Positions 19,825 to 30,367 of a DNA stretch of 64,000 nucleotides are shown here, in pieces. The stretch spans positions 62,001 to 126,000 of the forward strand of contig CAJNDS010002342.1 of the NCBI GenBank assembly GCA_905221605.1, read 5' to 3'. The DNA is from Symbiodinium natans (taxonomy: Eukaryota > Sar > Dinophyceae > Suessiales > Symbiodiniaceae). Under the pieces are notes generated by a model, which saw nothing but the letters and a program-made list of their open reading frames with translations, had not been told where the DNA came from and made no database searches. Numbering within the stretch: the first letter of the stretch is position 1; each line of letters opens with the position of its first letter. Both the position numbers and the translations under genes were made by a program.

Positions 19825-20175
19825 ACAAGCACAATAAACTGCACAGAACCAGCAACAGCACAACATCGGAGCATAAGCTGCAGACCACTACCACACCAAA
19901 AGAGCACAACAACTTGCAGAGTTTCACAGCACACCACAACCGCAAAAAGCAAGGTCGGCGCAAAGCAGAATCCAGAAGCATTCACAAGGTGCTTCCTTTA
20001 AAAGTCGTTTGCGCGCACAGTGCGCGACAGCCATGCGCATCAACAAGATTCAAAGCACAAACTGCACATTATGACCGCAGAAAAACATCAGCAGCAACAG
20101 CACAAAATCGGAGAACAAACTGCAGATCAGCCCGCTGACAAGAGGCACAAAAAGTTTCGCAATGTCGGTGCACCT
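19825..20175 (+). repeat. Diverged tandem duplication, about 240 bp unit
   Basis: agcaacagcacaacatcgga at 19851 recurs as agcaacagcacaaaatcgga at 20093, with matching context on both sides (gcacaataaactgcaca and gcacaaactgcaca; taagctgcagacca and caaactgcagatca). CA-rich. ORFs on both strands here lack a recognisable product. Confidence 0.6.
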
Positions 20176-20459
20176 TCTACAACTCACAAACCGTGCGCAG
20201 AAAATCAGTTTGACGAGAAAAGATCCGTAAGCCACATTTCAGGGTTGCATTTTTTTTGACTGTGTTTGTGCTTATGGTTACTACAAACAGGATCGCCCAA
20301 ACCTACAGGGCAATCACTCAAAGAAGCTCAAAAAAGGCGGCTCGGGGTCTGAAGGAGTCTAATACGAAATGATTACTGATAATATTCCCTTAGGGTCCCT
20401 TCGTAAATGTACTATAATAACCCACAAAAACCCTGTTCTAATGACTAAGGCTGCTACAG

Positions 20460-20552
20460 TAATTTGCTTAAGAACCCCCCCAAAATAATCCCTATATTAC
20501 CCTCCTAAGGAAGAACATTCTCTATTTTTTGGGGTTCTTAAGCAATTGGTCG
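20460..20552. mobile_element. Inverted-repeat element
   Basis: aatttgcttaagaaccccc on the left pairs with ggggttcttaagcaatt on the right across about 50 bp. Flanking words (caaaaaccctgttctaat, cctatattaccct) recur near 58.01 kb. Confidence 0.55.
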
Positions 20553-20836
20553 GTAGGGCAGGGCTTTAGGGCTGCAAAGTGTTTCGCGTGCTTCGCTTTG
20601 CCTTAATCTTCGGCCACAGCACCCCGAGCCGCGCCGAAGGCATCCTCGGCCCTTCCACTCTATCCCTAAACCCTAAACCCTAAACCCTAAACCCTAAACC
20701 CTAAACCCTAAACCCTAAACCCTAAACCCTAAACCCTAAACCCTAAACCCTAAACTCTAAACCCTAAACCCGAAACCCTAAACCCTGAACCCTAAACCCT
20801 AAGTTATAAACTCCCCAGACCCTAAAGACCTTGTTC

Positions 20837-20944
20837 TCCCCCCCCAAGAAGGCCCCCCCAAAGAAAGCCGGGGACTCATTGGCCCTGTACGTAGGCGGGG
20901 CCCAAAGTCCGCCGCCCGCTGTCTACAGAGGCTGGGGGTCTTAG
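20837..20944 (+). CDS. Terminal exon, Lys/Pro-rich then Gly-rich
   Basis: Frame PPKKAPPKKAGDSLALYVGG then AQSPPPAVYRGWGS. The TAG is formed at the first TTTAGGG unit. A CCCTAAA array (20665-20812) precedes it. Product unknown. Confidence 0.45.
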   Translation, partial: SPPKKAPPKKAGDSLALYVGGAQSPPPAVYRGWGS

Positions 20945-21555
20945 GGTTTAGGGTTTAGGGGGCTTAGGGGTTTTAGGGTTTAGGGGTTTAGGGGTTTGAG
21001 GGTTTAGGGTTTAGGGTTTTTGGGGTTTAGGGGTTTTAGGGTTTAGGGTTTAGGGTTTTTAGGGTTTAGGGGTTTTAGGGTTTAGGGTTTAGGGTTTAGG
21101 CATTAATATGACCGCGGTAGTTTCATGTCAAGAACAGCAAAGGATCATGTTCGCGATCGTATGGATCTCTCTGTAGTTGTATAACGCTCATGACTAGTTC
21201 TCAAACAGGCCTGCTAGAAGAACTCCTGGTGACCTGAACCACGACTTCTAAAAGTCTTACACCTCTGCAATGAGGCGACGACCCACCTTCCAGCCCCAAA
21301 ACGCCAGCGTGGTATATTCAAGATGACCCTAAACCCTAAACCCTAAACCCGAAACCTTAAAGCCTAAAACCCTAAACCCTAAACCCCAAACCCTAAAGCC
21401 TAAGCCCGAAACCCTAAAGCCTAAACCCGAAACCCTAAACCTCAAACCCTTGTGCATAAGAGCAGGCCTTCCGCGCGACCCAGTTTCGGGGAGAAGTCTT
21501 GGGAGCTATCAGAACTCAATAGGTAGTTGGCATGTTGAAACTATAGTAACTATAC

Positions 21556-21750
21556 ATGTCCTGTTTTTGTGGCGTGAGGTCTTTTTGGAGTGAAGTTCTG
21601 CGGTTGTGGAGGACTGTTGTGGCTTCAGGGAGTCCGGGGCTGGGTGTTGCATTGATGTATGAGACATTTGGGCATTCGATGCCTTCACGTGAGAGCCCAA
21701 GCCCTAAACGCCTTAGCGACCCAGATTCCCTAGAAGCCCTCGAGCCCTAA
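21556..21750 (+). CDS. Exon candidate, unknown protein
   Basis: Open 64-codon frame containing VRSFWSEVLRLWRTVVASGS and YETFGHSMPSRESPSPKRLS. The right end runs into CCCTAAA-like sequence. No family recognised. Confidence 0.33.
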   Translation: MSCFCGVRSFWSEVLRLWRTVVASGSPGLGVALMYETFGHSMPSRESPSPKRLSDPDSLEALEP

Positions 21751-21921
21751 GAACCCTTTAACACCCTAAAGCCCTAGAGTCCTAAAACCCGAAAGCCTCA
21801 AACCCTAAAGCCCTAAAGCTCTAAAGCACGAAGCCCTAAAGCAAGCCCCGCCGCCTAAGCCCTAAGTCGAAAACGCCTAGCGGCGAATCAGCGGCGCCGC
21901 TCCCCAAGATTTTGGCGTCAT

Positions 21922-22274
21922 GTGCTCACCCCAACTATCCCTTGGGCAGGGGGATCATCCCCATCCCTTGGGATCCCGTCAGGGGAGCGGCCGAATTTTA
22001 GGCCAGAAGGAGGGACAGGAGAGGGAGGAGAGGGTTGGTTTGTGGCTGGGAATTTTGCGGGCGCCAGGGCCGATGCCGCTAATGATCAGATGCTTTTTTT
22101 GGGTGCCGCGTCGGGACCCACCCCCCGCCCCCTAATCATGGGCATCAGCTGGGACCGGCCGGGTCTGCCGGGCGCGCTGGCGCGCATCATGAGCATCAGC
22201 TGGGGCCTGGTCGGCTCCTCGAAACACGCGCGTGTTTCGCCCGCGCCCTCCATGGCACGGCGGGTTTTTGGGGG

Positions 22275-22275
<1 letters not shown>
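21922..22275 (+). CDS. Exon candidate ending at a poly-G run
   Basis: Long open frame. The best part (22080-22270) reads LFLGAASGPTPRPLIMGISW then DRPGLPGALARIMSISWGLV. It includes an internal duplication, ATCATG-GGCATCAGCTGGG against ATGAGCATCAGCTGGGG. The real right end is hidden by the G run. Confidence 0.38.

Positions 22276-22276
<1 letters not shown>

Positions 22277-22335
<59 letters not shown>
22277..22335 (+). repeat. 59-base poly-G run
   Basis: Uninterrupted G. Long Gly/Pro ORFs through it are artefacts. It lies at the edge of a C-strand array. Confidence 0.95.
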
Positions 22336-22336
<1 letters not shown>

Positions 22337-22430
22337 GACCCTGAACCCTCAACCCTAAACCCTTAACCCTTATCCCTTAAATCCTAAACCCTTTCAATCC
22401 TTTGAACCCCTACAACCCTTGAAGCCCTGA

Positions 22431-22517
22431 AGCGCCGGAGAGACCAGGGCGCTGGCCTCTCGCCCGCGCGTCGCGCAGCGCCTTGGCGCACTCTCGGAGC
22501 GCACGGCCGTAGTTTAG
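22431..22517 (+). CDS. Exon between C-strand and G-strand arrays
   Basis: Frame SAGETRALASRPRVAQRLGA then LSERTAVV. TAG 22515-22517 is made by the TTTAGGG that follows; a splice at GTTTAGG (22512) is as likely. Very protein-like composition. Confidence 0.48.
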   Translation, partial: SAGETRALASRPRVAQRLGALSERTAVV

Positions 22518-22527
22518 GGTTCAGGGT

Positions 22528-24011
22528 TGGACCACATATTCTTGCGATGCTGTCTTTGCGGCATGCTCGCCATCTTCAGTGATGCATATAGCCAAGTCGA
22601 GGGGTTTGATATCCAAGACTGAACATGCATTCATTTGGGCGGCACTGATTGCCACTGAACTCAAGCGAGGTTTTGTGTTGAGCAAGGTGTAGCAGTGATC
22701 ACTTCTTGTTTTTGCTCCAGCCATGGGCGGGTTTTCTGCTCGCTTGAGTTCTGCTTGTTCTGCTGGGTTGGATTTTTGTACAGGGCATTACAACGGTGAT
22801 TCTGCGCCTTCTTCTTGTCATTGAAGCTGTCATCGGCTTGCTGCATACCGAATTTTGCCGCTGAGTCACTTCTCGATTGGATAAGGCTTCGAGCTGGCCG
22901 CGAGGGTGTTTTTGGCTGTGAATTTTCCTTTTGCTGCGAGCAGGCTCTTTGTCTCAAGATCAGCAGCGGGCAGTTTTACCTTTCGGGGTTCGAATTTGTT
23001 GTACAGGCGGCTGGTTTACACTCTGGCCATTGTGAGCGGGGTCCTTTGACGTTGCTCGTATTTAGGAAGCGCTGGTGCTCATCTGGAGGCAGGATGGGCG
23101 GCTATCACGATGGCTGTGGGTTTTGCAGGCTGTGCCCCCTGCAGGGCACTTGAGTGTCAGCACTGTTTGGCCGGAGTTCTTTCTCCACAAACCAGTGCCC
23201 TCTTCGAATTTGCGGTCGTCTTTGCCACATGACCGCGTTGGTGCACGCGAAGCAAGCTTGGGACCGGCAGGATAGAATCACATTATGCCTCTGCATAACA
23301 ACGGCCTTCTTGCGAACGCCAGTGCTGGAGAGGTGGGCTGCTATGCTTGCGCGGGAGTCAGACAAATTGTACATTCACCTGACTTCTTGTGGCCACCAAG
23401 CTTGAGGAAGCTGGTGCCTACTCCTTTTGCATGAGCATCTCTACCATGAAACCGGCCGCAGGCAGATTAAACAGTGGCAGCCGTCAACATGATGTGACTT
23501 TGCATGTCTCTTCCTGTTCGTCAGCCTTAGGCATCTTAAGAGAAGCCCGAGAAAGCTTACAGCAAGAATGGACCACATATTCTTGCGATGCTGTCTTTGC
23601 GGCATGCTCGCCATCTTCAGTGATGCATATAGCCAAGTCGAGGGGTTTGATATCCAAGACTGAACATGCATTCATTTGGGCGGCACTGATTGCCACTGAA
23701 CTCAAGCGAGGTTTTGGGTTGAGCAAGGTGTAGCAGTGATCACTTCTTGTTTTTGCCCACCCGGCCCACCCTTTTGGGGCTGCTATGCTTGCGCGGGAGT
23801 CAGACAAATTGTACATTCACCTGACTTCTTGTGGCCACCAAGCTTGAGGAAGCTGGTGCCTACTCCTTTTGCATGAGCATCTCTACCATGAAACCGGCCG
23901 CAGGCAGATTAAACAGTGGCAGCCGTCAACATGATGTGACTTTGCATGTCTCTTCCTGTTCGTCAGCCTTAGGCATCTTAAGAGAAGCCCGAGAAAGCTT
24001 ACAGCAAGAAT
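22528..24011. repeat. Tandem module of two units trapped between telomere arrays
   Basis: Segment A (22528-22715) recurs at 23569-23756 with one visible change (T to G). Segment B (23335-23569) recurs unchanged at 23777-24011. Unit one is A, about 620 bp of other sequence, then B; unit two is A, 20 bp, then B. Both outer edges touch TTTAGGG-type repeats (22511-22527 and from 24012). Confidence 0.9.
22815..23733. CDS. Coding-like frames of uncertain strand inside the tandem module
   Basis: Plus strand: 23389-23733 (114 codons, containing MKPAAGRLNSGSRQHDVTLH and HAFIWAALIATELKRGFGLS), and 23154-23405 in another frame. Minus strand: a frame at about 22998-22861 reads LYNKFEPRKVKLPAADLETK then SLLAAKGKFTAKN. 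Both look like protein; neither is recognised. A decayed gene or element body is likely. Confidence 0.3.
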
Positions 24012-24480
24012 TAGGGTTTCGGGTTTAGGGTTTAGGGTTTGGGGTTCAGGGTTCAGGGTTCAGGGTATAGGGTTCAGAGTTTAGGATGTAGGGTTTAGGA
24101 TTTAGGGTGTAGGATTTAGGGAAGAGGTTTTAGGGTTTAGGGTGTGGGGTGTACGGTTCAGGGTTAGGATTTAGGGTTTCGGGTTTAGGGTTTGGGGTTT
24201 AGGGTTTAGGGTTTTGTAGGGTTCAGGGTTTAGGGTTTAGGGTGTAAGGTTTAGGATCCCGGAGTCTTTAGGGGCTCAACCCTAAAAGGCCATGAATTGG
24301 GTTTAGGGTTTAGGGTTTAGGGTTTAGGGTTTTAAGGTTTGGGGTTTAGGGTTTCGGGTTTAGGGTTAGGGTTTAGGGGTTCAAGGGTTTAGGGTCTAAG
24401 GTTTTCGGGTTTAGGGGTTTAAGGGTATCAGGGTTTGAAGGTTTAGGATATAAGGGGTTTGAGGGTTCAAGGGTTAGGGC
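24012..24480 (+). repeat. Long degenerate TTTAGGG array
   Basis: Heavily varied G-strand units (TTTCGGG, TTCAGGG, GTAGGG) starting exactly at the end of the tandem module. Confidence 0.9.
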
Positions 24481-24492
24481 TTTGAGGGTTTG

Positions 24493-24630
24493 CCCTAAAC
24501 CCTAAACCCTAAACCCTAAACCCTAAACCCTAAACCCTAAACCCTAAACCCTAAACCCTAAACCCTAAACCCTAACCCCTAAACCCTAAACCCTAAACCC
24601 TAAACCCTAAACCCTAAACCCTAAACCCTT
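24493..24630 (+). repeat. CCCTAAA array
   Basis: About 19 nearly perfect units directly following the degenerate G-strand array, a rare head-to-head G-to-C junction with almost no unique DNA between. Confidence 0.95.
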
Positions 24631-24738
24631 CAAAGGCTCCCTGAAGCCTTCGAAGCCGAGGTCACGCTCAGGTCTTCGAGCGCTGGAGGCATCCAAGGCA
24701 GACAGCCACCTCAACGCCTTGAACTCAAGAAACCATGA
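24628..24738 (+). CDS. Terminal exon candidate
   Basis: Frame LQRLPEAFEAEVTLRSSSAG then GIQGRQPPQRLELKKP to TGA in unique DNA. A C-strand array precedes it and a G-strand array (24755) follows. Confidence 0.45.
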   Translation, partial: LQRLPEAFEAEVTLRSSSAGGIQGRQPPQRLELKKP

Positions 24739-25127
24739 AGCTCAAAAACCCTAAGGGTTTAGGGTTTAGGGTTTAGGGTTGAGGGTTTAGGGTTTAGGAT
24801 TTAAGGTGCGCTTTTTTTGGCCTCAGGGTTGGGCCTTCAGGGGCGTTGTTAGCATGGTCCCTTGCCCTCCGCAGCCTCAAAGATACCCGGCCGCCCCCAG
24901 AAGCCCGAAACCCGGAACCGACCCCAAGCCTCTTCAGTTCGAAGCTCCAAACGCACACAGAAACCCTGCTGGAAGCCCCTCATTGTCCACTCCGAGCACC
25001 GGCAAAACTGCCACAGTTAAGTGACCACAATCAGCCCGAAAGAGTTTGGCGAATGATGCTGCCCTGCCTCTGAACCCTAAAACACTAAAACGGCTGGAAC
25101 TATAAAATCCCCTAAACCCTGAACCTC

Positions 25128-25265
25128 TAAACCCTAAGAACCCTAAGAACCCTAAGAACCCTAAGAACCCTAAGAACCCTAAGAACCCTAAGAACCCTAA
25201 GAACCCTAAGAACCCTAAGAACCCTAAGAACCCTAAGAACCCTAAGAACCCTAAGAACCCTAAGA
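25128..25265 (+). repeat. CCCTAAGAA nonamer array
   Basis: About 15 units of a 9-bp telomere variant. Because 9 is divisible by 3, the reverse frame stays open as a Val-Leu-Arg repeat ORF, which is not a real gene. Confidence 0.93.
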
Positions 25266-25268
25266 GCC

Positions 25269-25400
25269 CTTGAGCAGTCTACGCCACCCCCGTTACCAGG
25301 GGTTTCGAGCCGACGTCCCGGGATGCTGGCCGCCGTGGGACCCAGCGCCGTCAAGTTTGTTTGGTTTGCTACTGTTTGGGCTTTCGGTTTTGGGATATAT
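25269..25400 (+). CDS. Possible exon
   Basis: Frame LEQSTPPPLPGVSSRRPGML then AAVGPSAVKFVWFATVWAF. A second frame is also open. Hydrophobic end. Confidence 0.28.
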
Positions 25401-25641
25401 ATGTATATGAATATGTGTTTCTTGTTTTTATTGTGTGTGTGTGTGCGTGTTTTTGAGGTTTGGGGTTTAGGGTTTGGGGATTGAAGCTTGGAGTTCTTTT
25501 GTTCAGGGTCTCGTGTCTTTGCGTAGGCCCTGAACCCATCAACCATCTGTGAATCTCAGCCCCTGAACCCCTAAACCCTAAACCCTAAATCAACCCTAAG
25601 CCCTAAACCCTAACCCTAAACCCTAAATCTTGAACTTGCAG

Positions 25642-25742
25642 AAAAGGTATTGACTGCGCCGCTCTCGCCGCGCGCTGGGAGCCGAGGGCTTTCGTGCGCG
25701 GGCTCACCATGATCTCAGTGCTTTTGGGGTTTAGGGCCCAGG
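25642..25742 (+). CDS. Internal exon with cttgcag and gtaagg boundaries
   Basis: 101 bp. Frame KGIDCAALAARWEPRAFVRG then LTMISVLLGFRAQ. The exon's last part includes one TTTAGGG-like word read as codons (Gly-Phe-Arg). Product unknown. Confidence 0.52.
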
Positions 25743-25785
25743 GTAAGGGGTTAAGGGTTAAGGGTTTTGGGTCTTGGGTCTAGGA

Positions 25786-25930
25786 TGGGACGTTCCCACT
25801 TGTACTAATCGTTCTTGATAGAGCTTACAGGGGTACTATGTTCCCACTTATACTAGTCGTCCTTAATGGAGCTTATAAGGGTACTATGATCCCTACTAAG
25901 GACTGTTAGTATTAAGGGGGAGCATCCCAA
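25786..25930. mobile_element. Foldback family A, copy with duplicated left arm
   Basis: Two left-arm copies (gttcccacttgtactaatcg and gttcccacttatactagtcg, each followed by a gcttac/gcttat...gggtactat word) precede one right arm (actaaggactgttagtatta, agcatccc). Confidence 0.65.
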
Positions 25931-26250
25931 GGTTTGGTGTTTTGGGGGGTTCATCTGAGGTTTGCAGTGCGGACTATCCGGGGCACTTGGGGCACTTGGG
26001 GCCCTTTTGAGGGCCCTGTTGAGGAGAGTATATAGCTCCAAACCCTAAACTCCAAACCCCGAATCCTAAACCCAAAAACCCTAAACCCTAAACCCTTCGG
26101 GTACGTATGAGGTATAGAACGCGTATTTGGCAGTGAGCCGTAAGACTTGCTCAACCTCTAAAGCTTCAACATCTGTACGCCTCCCCCCCCCCCCCGCACC
26201 CTGGCTTGGACGCTTCGCGTCCATTTGACGCGGTACTCTTTTCCGGTACA

Positions 26251-26808
26251 GCGGAGCAGCGGGCTCAGCAGCCTCAGCGGGCTCAGCGGGCTCAGCGGGC
26301 TGAGCGCGCTGAGCGGCCTGAGCGGGCTCAGCGGCGTCTTCGGCTTCAGCGGCCTCAGCGGGCTGAGCGGCCTGCTCAGCGGCCTCAGCGGCCTGAGCGG
26401 GCTCAGGGGCCTCAGCGGGGGGTCTTCGGCTTGAGCGGCCTCAGAGGGCTGAGCGGGCTGCTCAGCGGCCTCAGCGGCCTGAGCGGGCTCAGCGGCCTCA
26501 GCGGCCTCTCCTCAGCGGGCTCAGCGGGCTCAGCGGGCTCAGCGGTCTCAGCGGGCTGAGCGGGCTCAGCGGGCTCATGAGCGGCCTCAGCGGGCTCATG
26601 AGCGGCCTCAGCGGGCTCATGAGCGGCCTGAGCGGCCTCAGCGGCCTCGCCGCCTCTGCAGCCTCAGCTGCCTCAGCGGCTTCAGCGGGTTCATGAGCGG
26701 CCTCAGCGGCCTGAGCGGGCTTAGCAGCCTCAGCGGGCTCAGCGGCCTCAGCGGCCTCAGTGGGCTCATGAGCGGCCTCAGTGGCCTGAGCGGGCTCAGC
26801 GGCCTCGT
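26251..26808 (+). repeat. 9-bp minisatellite CTCAGCGGG
   Basis: About 62 units alternating ctcagcggg, cctcagcgg and cctgagcgg. The plus strand can encode long Leu-Ser-Gly repeats and the minus strand Pro-Leu-Arg repeats. Unit length divisible by three keeps frames open, but no clear gene context fixes a coding frame. Confidence 0.9.
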
Positions 26809-26819
26809 CACGCGGATGG

Positions 26820-27025
26820 GAGGGGCCCCTCTTTCGCAGGGTGCCGCACGTTCGTTAAAGCCTTGTGAAAGGGTAAGAAAGACCAATGTTACCGGATGCT
26901 CAACCATACAGCCCCACAAAGTTCCCGGCTGCTTGAAAGAAGCACGCGTCCCTGAGGGATGTTGGAGCAGAATGAATGGTTGCATGGAAAAGCACACAAA
27001 ACCATGGCGTCTGCCACGTATGTGA
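26820..27025 (+). CDS. ORF tail after the minisatellite, uncertain
   Basis: The plus frame carries on out of the Leu-Ser-Gly repeats as SLKPCERVRKTNVTGCSTIQ then PHKVPGCLKEARVPEGCWSR, ending at TGA. Cys-rich. A minus-strand ORF covers the same bases, so this is tentative. Confidence 0.28.
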
Positions 27026-27979
27026 CGTTTCTGCACGTTCTTCACGCTGCTTCAAAAGCCGTGCCGACTTGCGGATTCATATTCCTTGATGCATATTTCT
27101 TTGATGTGTGCTGTCTGTGACGCAGTGTCTACGTAGGTGATGCATATTCACACCAGGTGAGGTGAGACAAATCTTGAGGGTCTCAGAGCTTTGGGCCTTT
27201 TGGGGTTTTAGCGGGATATTTAACAGCCCCTGTCGACCCTTAACCCTTCCGGAAGCCTTGTGTGGGGGCCTTGCCCTGGGGACGGGGCACGAAGCTTACC
27301 CGGGCTCCTCCTAAAGTTTCCGCGCATCACAAGCCACCAATGCGCTACACAAGCCTTAAACCCCTGAGCTCGTCACCCCTAAGGCCTCCAGCGCGTGCAT
27401 CCCAAGCACTGCTGAAGCCCTGAGCCCTTTGATCGTCAAAGACTTCGTCCCTAACACTCAGGGCTCAGGGCTCAGGGTTTCGGGCTTAAGAGGCCTCAAC
27501 CTGAATCCCCATGCGCTGAAAGGCTCGAAGTCGAAAGCTGGCCTTCCAGCAGCTGCTCTCAGATGACGCCGGGCACTTGCTTGCTTGAGGTTAGAGGGGT
27601 CCAGGGTCGATCGGTTCAGGAGTGCAGGTTTTTGGGGGTTCAGAGTTTTAGGGTTTTGGGATGCAGGGTTCGAGGTTTTGTGCCACATGCAGGAATCACC
27701 CAAAGGCATGCTCTGAGTCCGCTTGCTGCTGCTCGAGGCTGCTGGGTTTGGTCAGGCTTTCGCGTGTTTCACCCAAGTACAATAGCAATAACTATAAGAA
27801 CTACAAGAACTATGAGAACAATAATAGCTAAAATCTGCAGAAGCTTTAAGAACTAGAACAACAGAAGAACTACAATCTACTACAATCATATTTTTGGTTA
27901 TCATAGCAAGAATAACAGTGGTAACTATAATAGCCATCATCACCATAAAAAAGCATAGCAGCTACAAGACCCCTCAGTT
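27026..27979. other. Mostly unique DNA with a degenerate AT-rich trinucleotide tract
   Basis: From 27776 to 27965 the sequence is dominated by aac, ata and act words (aactataagaactacaagaa). No exon is supported in the rest. Confidence 0.4.
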
Positions 27980-28012
27980 GTTCGTTTAGGGTTTAGGGTT
28001 TAGGGTTTAGGG

Positions 28013-28129
28013 ATGCCTCTCGACCTCGGCAGGTGCTCCACAAGAACCGGAGGTAGAACCACCGTGGCTGTGCAGGCTCCACGGATTGGTCGCCTTGCAG
28101 TTTCGGTGTTTCGGTGTTTCGGGGTTTAA
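28013..28129 (+). CDS. 38-codon ORF or exon
   Basis: ATG follows a TTTAGGG array by one base. Frame MPLDLGRCSTRTGGRTTVAV then QAPRIGRLAVSVFRCFGV; the TAA lies at the start of the next G-strand array. Confidence 0.4.
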   Translation: MPLDLGRCSTRTGGRTTVAVQAPRIGRLAVSVFRCFGV

Positions 28130-28459
28130 GGTTTAGGGTTCAGGGTTTAGGGTTTAGGGTATCTTGGATTTCATCACTGAAGGTGTGCACCGGTCCACAG
28201 ACAGGTCCTCAAGAGCACAGACCTGGAGGGACGGGATCCGGGATCCGTGAACCGTGGAACTGCAATGCCATTCTGCTTCATTTAAGGTAGTCCTGATCCC
28301 CGTGAGACAGCAAGCACTGAGACCTTGCAGCCGCAGGTAGATGGGCGACACTTCTGATCCATGCGGCAGCTGTCCTAGACTCCCGCGCCCCCGCGCCTAC
28401 GCCCTGGACCTCGTGCCCCAGATCTTTTCTCGGCTGCTAGGGAAAAAAAGCTGCCGCTG

Positions 28460-28864
28460 GTGGCAGGGGTCCGTGTAAACATAGTGCAAACCGCGAGTCA
28501 TGCAACGTGGCGCAGAAGCCAAGGGTCATGGAACTCTGCGTGGCGGTCTGTGCATTTCGGCTCGACCATGCGGTGCACAGCCCGCTGGAAAAGCAACTTG
28601 CCGTGTCCATCAATGCTTGTCACCCAACCAAGACACACAACAGCCTTTGAAGTAATCGCAGAGGCTTCTCATGTGATCCACCAGCTGCCACTTGTTGTTA
28701 AACTGCCCCTCCAGACCCCTGCGCTACCACGTTTTGCAAAGGAAGACCTTAGGCGTTTCTGCCCTGAAGCTCGCGACATCGTGGGGTTTGGGGCACGAAG
28801 GCCTCCGGTTTTGGGTTCGGGGTTTTGGGATCCAGGGCTGACCACAAAGGGGGGAGAGCGCTGA
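28460..28864. CDS. Coding-like region, strand uncertain
   Basis: The plus strand holds a 134-codon ORF. The minus strand holds a shorter but more protein-like frame (about 28640 to 28497): VVCLGWVTSIDGHGKLLFQR then AVHRMVEPKCTDRHAEF. Product unknown. Confidence 0.3.
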
Positions 28865-29594
28865 TGCCCACACGCCTTCGAGACCCTTAAAGGCCTCCTT
28901 CAGAGGTCCTGGGCTTTGGTGTTTCCTTGCAGGGTTGATGTGCGCCCTGTAAGCATGGCTTCCGTGTAGAGGTCACGAATCCAGGAGGGAACCTGATCAC
29001 TTGAAGCTCGTAGACTCAGAACGCCCCAAAACCAAAACCCCCCCAAAACTGGACTCAGATCTTGCGCCGCAAGCGCCTGTAGCAAGCCAAGGGTTTCCCG
29101 GCACCCGGCTCTGCCAGGGGCACTCTTCAGCCTGATGGCTCTTCAGGCTTCTGGGTCTCCAAAAGTTTGGGGGATGGGGAGCTTGTTTGAGCTTTAGGGG
29201 CTTTCGTGGCGCGCGTGTGTGGGTTTATAAGCGAAGGAGGTTTTTCCACAAGCCAGGGGGTGTCTGGCTAGCCGGAACATGCAAGGCAGGTACTTGGGTG
29301 TTTGGGTGTATGGCATGGTGTCGAGGGGGTGGAATTCTAACAGCATGAGGGTTTAGGGTTTAGGGTTTAGGGTTTAGGGTTTAGGGAGGCCGGGTCTGCA
29401 CCACATGTCCGGTGGAGGCAGCGAGGACTCCGCAGCCTCCTCCCTAAACACCCCCCCCCGCCCCCCGAATATTATCCTAAACCCGAATTGCGCGTACTAA
29501 TATTATAAAAATAGTATCAGTTGTGTCAATAATGCTAATTCATGTTTTAATATGATTGAACCGCCAACCTCACCCCTTCTCTGCGACCTCACAG

Positions 29595-29675
29595 GGTGCC
29601 GCCGTGGCGGCGTCAGCCACGTTTGGCTGCTCCGCCCTTGGCGTAGCTGTGTGGCCTGGCGCAGTGGCATCTTTG
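29595..29675 (+). CDS. Internal exon, membrane-like
   Basis: 81 bp between ctcacag and gttagg, phase 0. Frame GAAVAASATFGCSALGVAVW then PGAVASL. Small hydrophobic residues throughout fit a membrane segment. The donor merges into a GTTAGGG-type array. Confidence 0.55.
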
Positions 29676-29946
29676 GTTAGGGTAGGGTTTAGGTTAGGGT
29701 GGGGTTTAGGTTAGGGTAGGGTTTAAGGTTAACCTTAAGCATCAGGGGCTGCTCAACCCCGATCGTGGGGAAGGGTAGCGCCCAAGCACGGTCGACTTGA
29801 ATTTCAGGAAGGGTACAGTATTTCTGGGAGCTAAGGGTTTGGGGTTTGGGGTTTGGGGTTTTGGGGTTTAGGGTTTTAGGGTTTACGGTTTAGGGTTTAG
29901 GGTTAGGGCCTTCAGGGCTATAGGTTTAGGATCCGGGCTAGCGGCC

Positions 29947-30003
29947 CCCGAGTTGCTGGAGGCATGGAAGCACATCCTAAACCCCAAAGCTCACACGCCC
30001 TAA
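29947..30003 (+). CDS. Short terminal exon candidate
   Basis: Frame PELLEAWKHILNPKAHTP to TAA. The last residues overlap degenerate CCCTAAA. Confidence 0.28.
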   Translation, partial: PELLEAWKHILNPKAHTP

Positions 30004-30229
30004 ACGCCAAGTCTAATTCTGTCTGTTCAGGGCTCAGGGTCCTTATGGGTTGCGCGGCTCTTCTAAGGCTTCAAGGGTTCCTGACGCTTTAGGGTTTTCA
30101 GGCCGCATCATGAAGGCACTTGGAGGTTCATGGGTACCTACAAGTAGGATTAGAAGTAGATGAGTTCTAGTCATAGTTATAACCTTGTTTGGAATGCTTA
30201 AAAAGCCAACAACCCTAAACCTTCAACCC

Positions 30230-30367
30230 GAATTAAACCCCTCTTGCAAGTACCCGTGGACCTCCGAGTCGGGCTCCCCGTCAAGGTACTCCAACGTAGC
30301 AGCCTTTCTGGCGGAGCGGGAGAAGAACAAGGCCGCCTTGCCTAGGAGTTTAGGGTTTAGGGTTTAG
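30230..30367 (+). CDS. Exon candidate running into a G-strand array
   Basis: Frame CKYPWTSESGSPSRYSNVAA then FLAEREKNKAALP. The exon probably ends near 30345 and the array follows. Confidence 0.42.
   Translation, partial: ELNPSCKYPWTSESGSPSRYSNVAAFLAEREKNKAALPRSLGFRV

Noticed and set aside
25128-25265. Regularly spaced repeats that might suggest a CRISPR array
   Set aside because: Continuous 9-bp tandem repeat with no spacers, in a eukaryotic setting.
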